DNA from: Halichoerus grypus
Lineage: Eukaryota > Chordata > Mammalia > Carnivora > Phocidae
Assembly: GCF_964656455.1 (NCBI RefSeq)
Contig: NC_135720.1
Span: 53,780,598 to 53,844,597, forward strand
Direction of reading: 5' to 3'
Length of the DNA: 64,000 nt
Below the pieces are notes generated by a model. That model ran no database searches. It was not told where the DNA came from and saw nothing but the letters and a program-made list of their open reading frames with translations. Made by a program: the position numbers and the translations under genes. This document shows positions 63,471 to 64,000 of the stretch, piece after piece; position 1 is the first letter of the stretch; each line of letters begins with the position of its first letter.

Positions 63471-64000
63471 ATTTCATAATCACATTTTTCCAGGGTTTTA
63501 TAATTAACATCTTTTTCCTGCAGTTTTTAAAATTTTTTTTCTTTTTCTTTTTTTTTTTTTTTACAAATAACTGTACTCATAAGAAATTGTTACAAAGTAG
63601 AGTTAGAAAGAAGCAGTTTTTTCTTGTTTGTTGATAATCCCACTCTGCAAAGACAGGTACTTGATATTTGATGTATGCATAGAAGGTATAAATTTATGAT
63701 GAACTTGAAATGTAAACTGATATTGTAACTGCTTATATATCAGATTATGGCAAGAGTTCTCTGCCACTGATTTTTACTTTTTTTTTTTTTTTTTAATAAA
63801 TGATTAGAATATGCCCGAAATCTGGCTCTGGCAAGAAAGAAAGAAGCTAGAGCATCTACTTAATCATTGCAGCCAGCTCAGTTATCATGCACTTGTTAAA
63901 ATATATTTAATGTAAAAATCTAAAGGTAGCGGGGTCTGAAAGTGTTGCTGTTGGTGAAAGTTTTTCATTGAAGACCCTAAGCAGTAGTTCCCACATTTAT

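Overview
This is intronic and exonic DNA from a carnivoran mammal. Two short exons on the + strand match autophagy gene ATG5: 95 nt at 15910-16004 and 118 nt at 55465-55582. Both have consensus splice sites and compatible phases. Together they encode roughly residues 161-230 of the 275-aa protein, from the end of the helix-rich region into the second ubiquitin-like fold. The rest is intron 5 (1-15909), a 39.5-kb intron 6 (16005-55464) and the start of intron 7 (55583-64000). The last ATG5 coding exon is not in the window.

The lineage call rests on repeats. I count 31 tRNA-derived carnivore SINEs (CanSINE/SINEC type), many with perfect 13-18 bp target-site duplications (TSDs). Their body differs from the dog SINEC_Cf and cat SINEC_Fc forms I remember. 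This suggests an arctoid carnivore (bear, pinniped or mustelid group); that is inference, not proof.

Layout. 1-15.9 kb: intron 5, with MER5A and MER20 hAT elements, MIRs, eight sense SINEs and an old sense L1 (13.9-15.4 kb). 15.9 kb: ATG5 exon 6. 16.2-16.9 kb: a Tigger-type mariner relic split by a SINE. 20.4-26.4 kb: a near-full-length young L1 in the ATG5 sense orientation. Its ORF1 and endonuclease are open, but ORF2 is broken by several frameshifts and one stop. 27.8 kb: a 33-nt U2 snRNA fragment between perfect 17-bp direct repeats. 30.1-35.4 kb: old antisense L1 sequence carrying a hAT MITE and two younger L1 3' ends placed head to tail. 35.6 and 37.1 kb: the arms of a roughly 95% identical inverted repeat about 1.4 kb apart. 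37-55 kb: MIR, L2, antisense L1 relics and SINEs. 55.5 kb: ATG5 exon 7. 55.6-64 kb: intron 7 with more L1, SINE and MIR sequence.

I found no CRISPR array, operon, complete RNA gene or new multi-gene system. The items most worth a second look are the U2 micro-retroposon, the inverted repeat, the tandem L1 3' ends, the state of the sense-oriented L1, and two small stretches in intron 7 whose reading frame happens to continue from exon 7.
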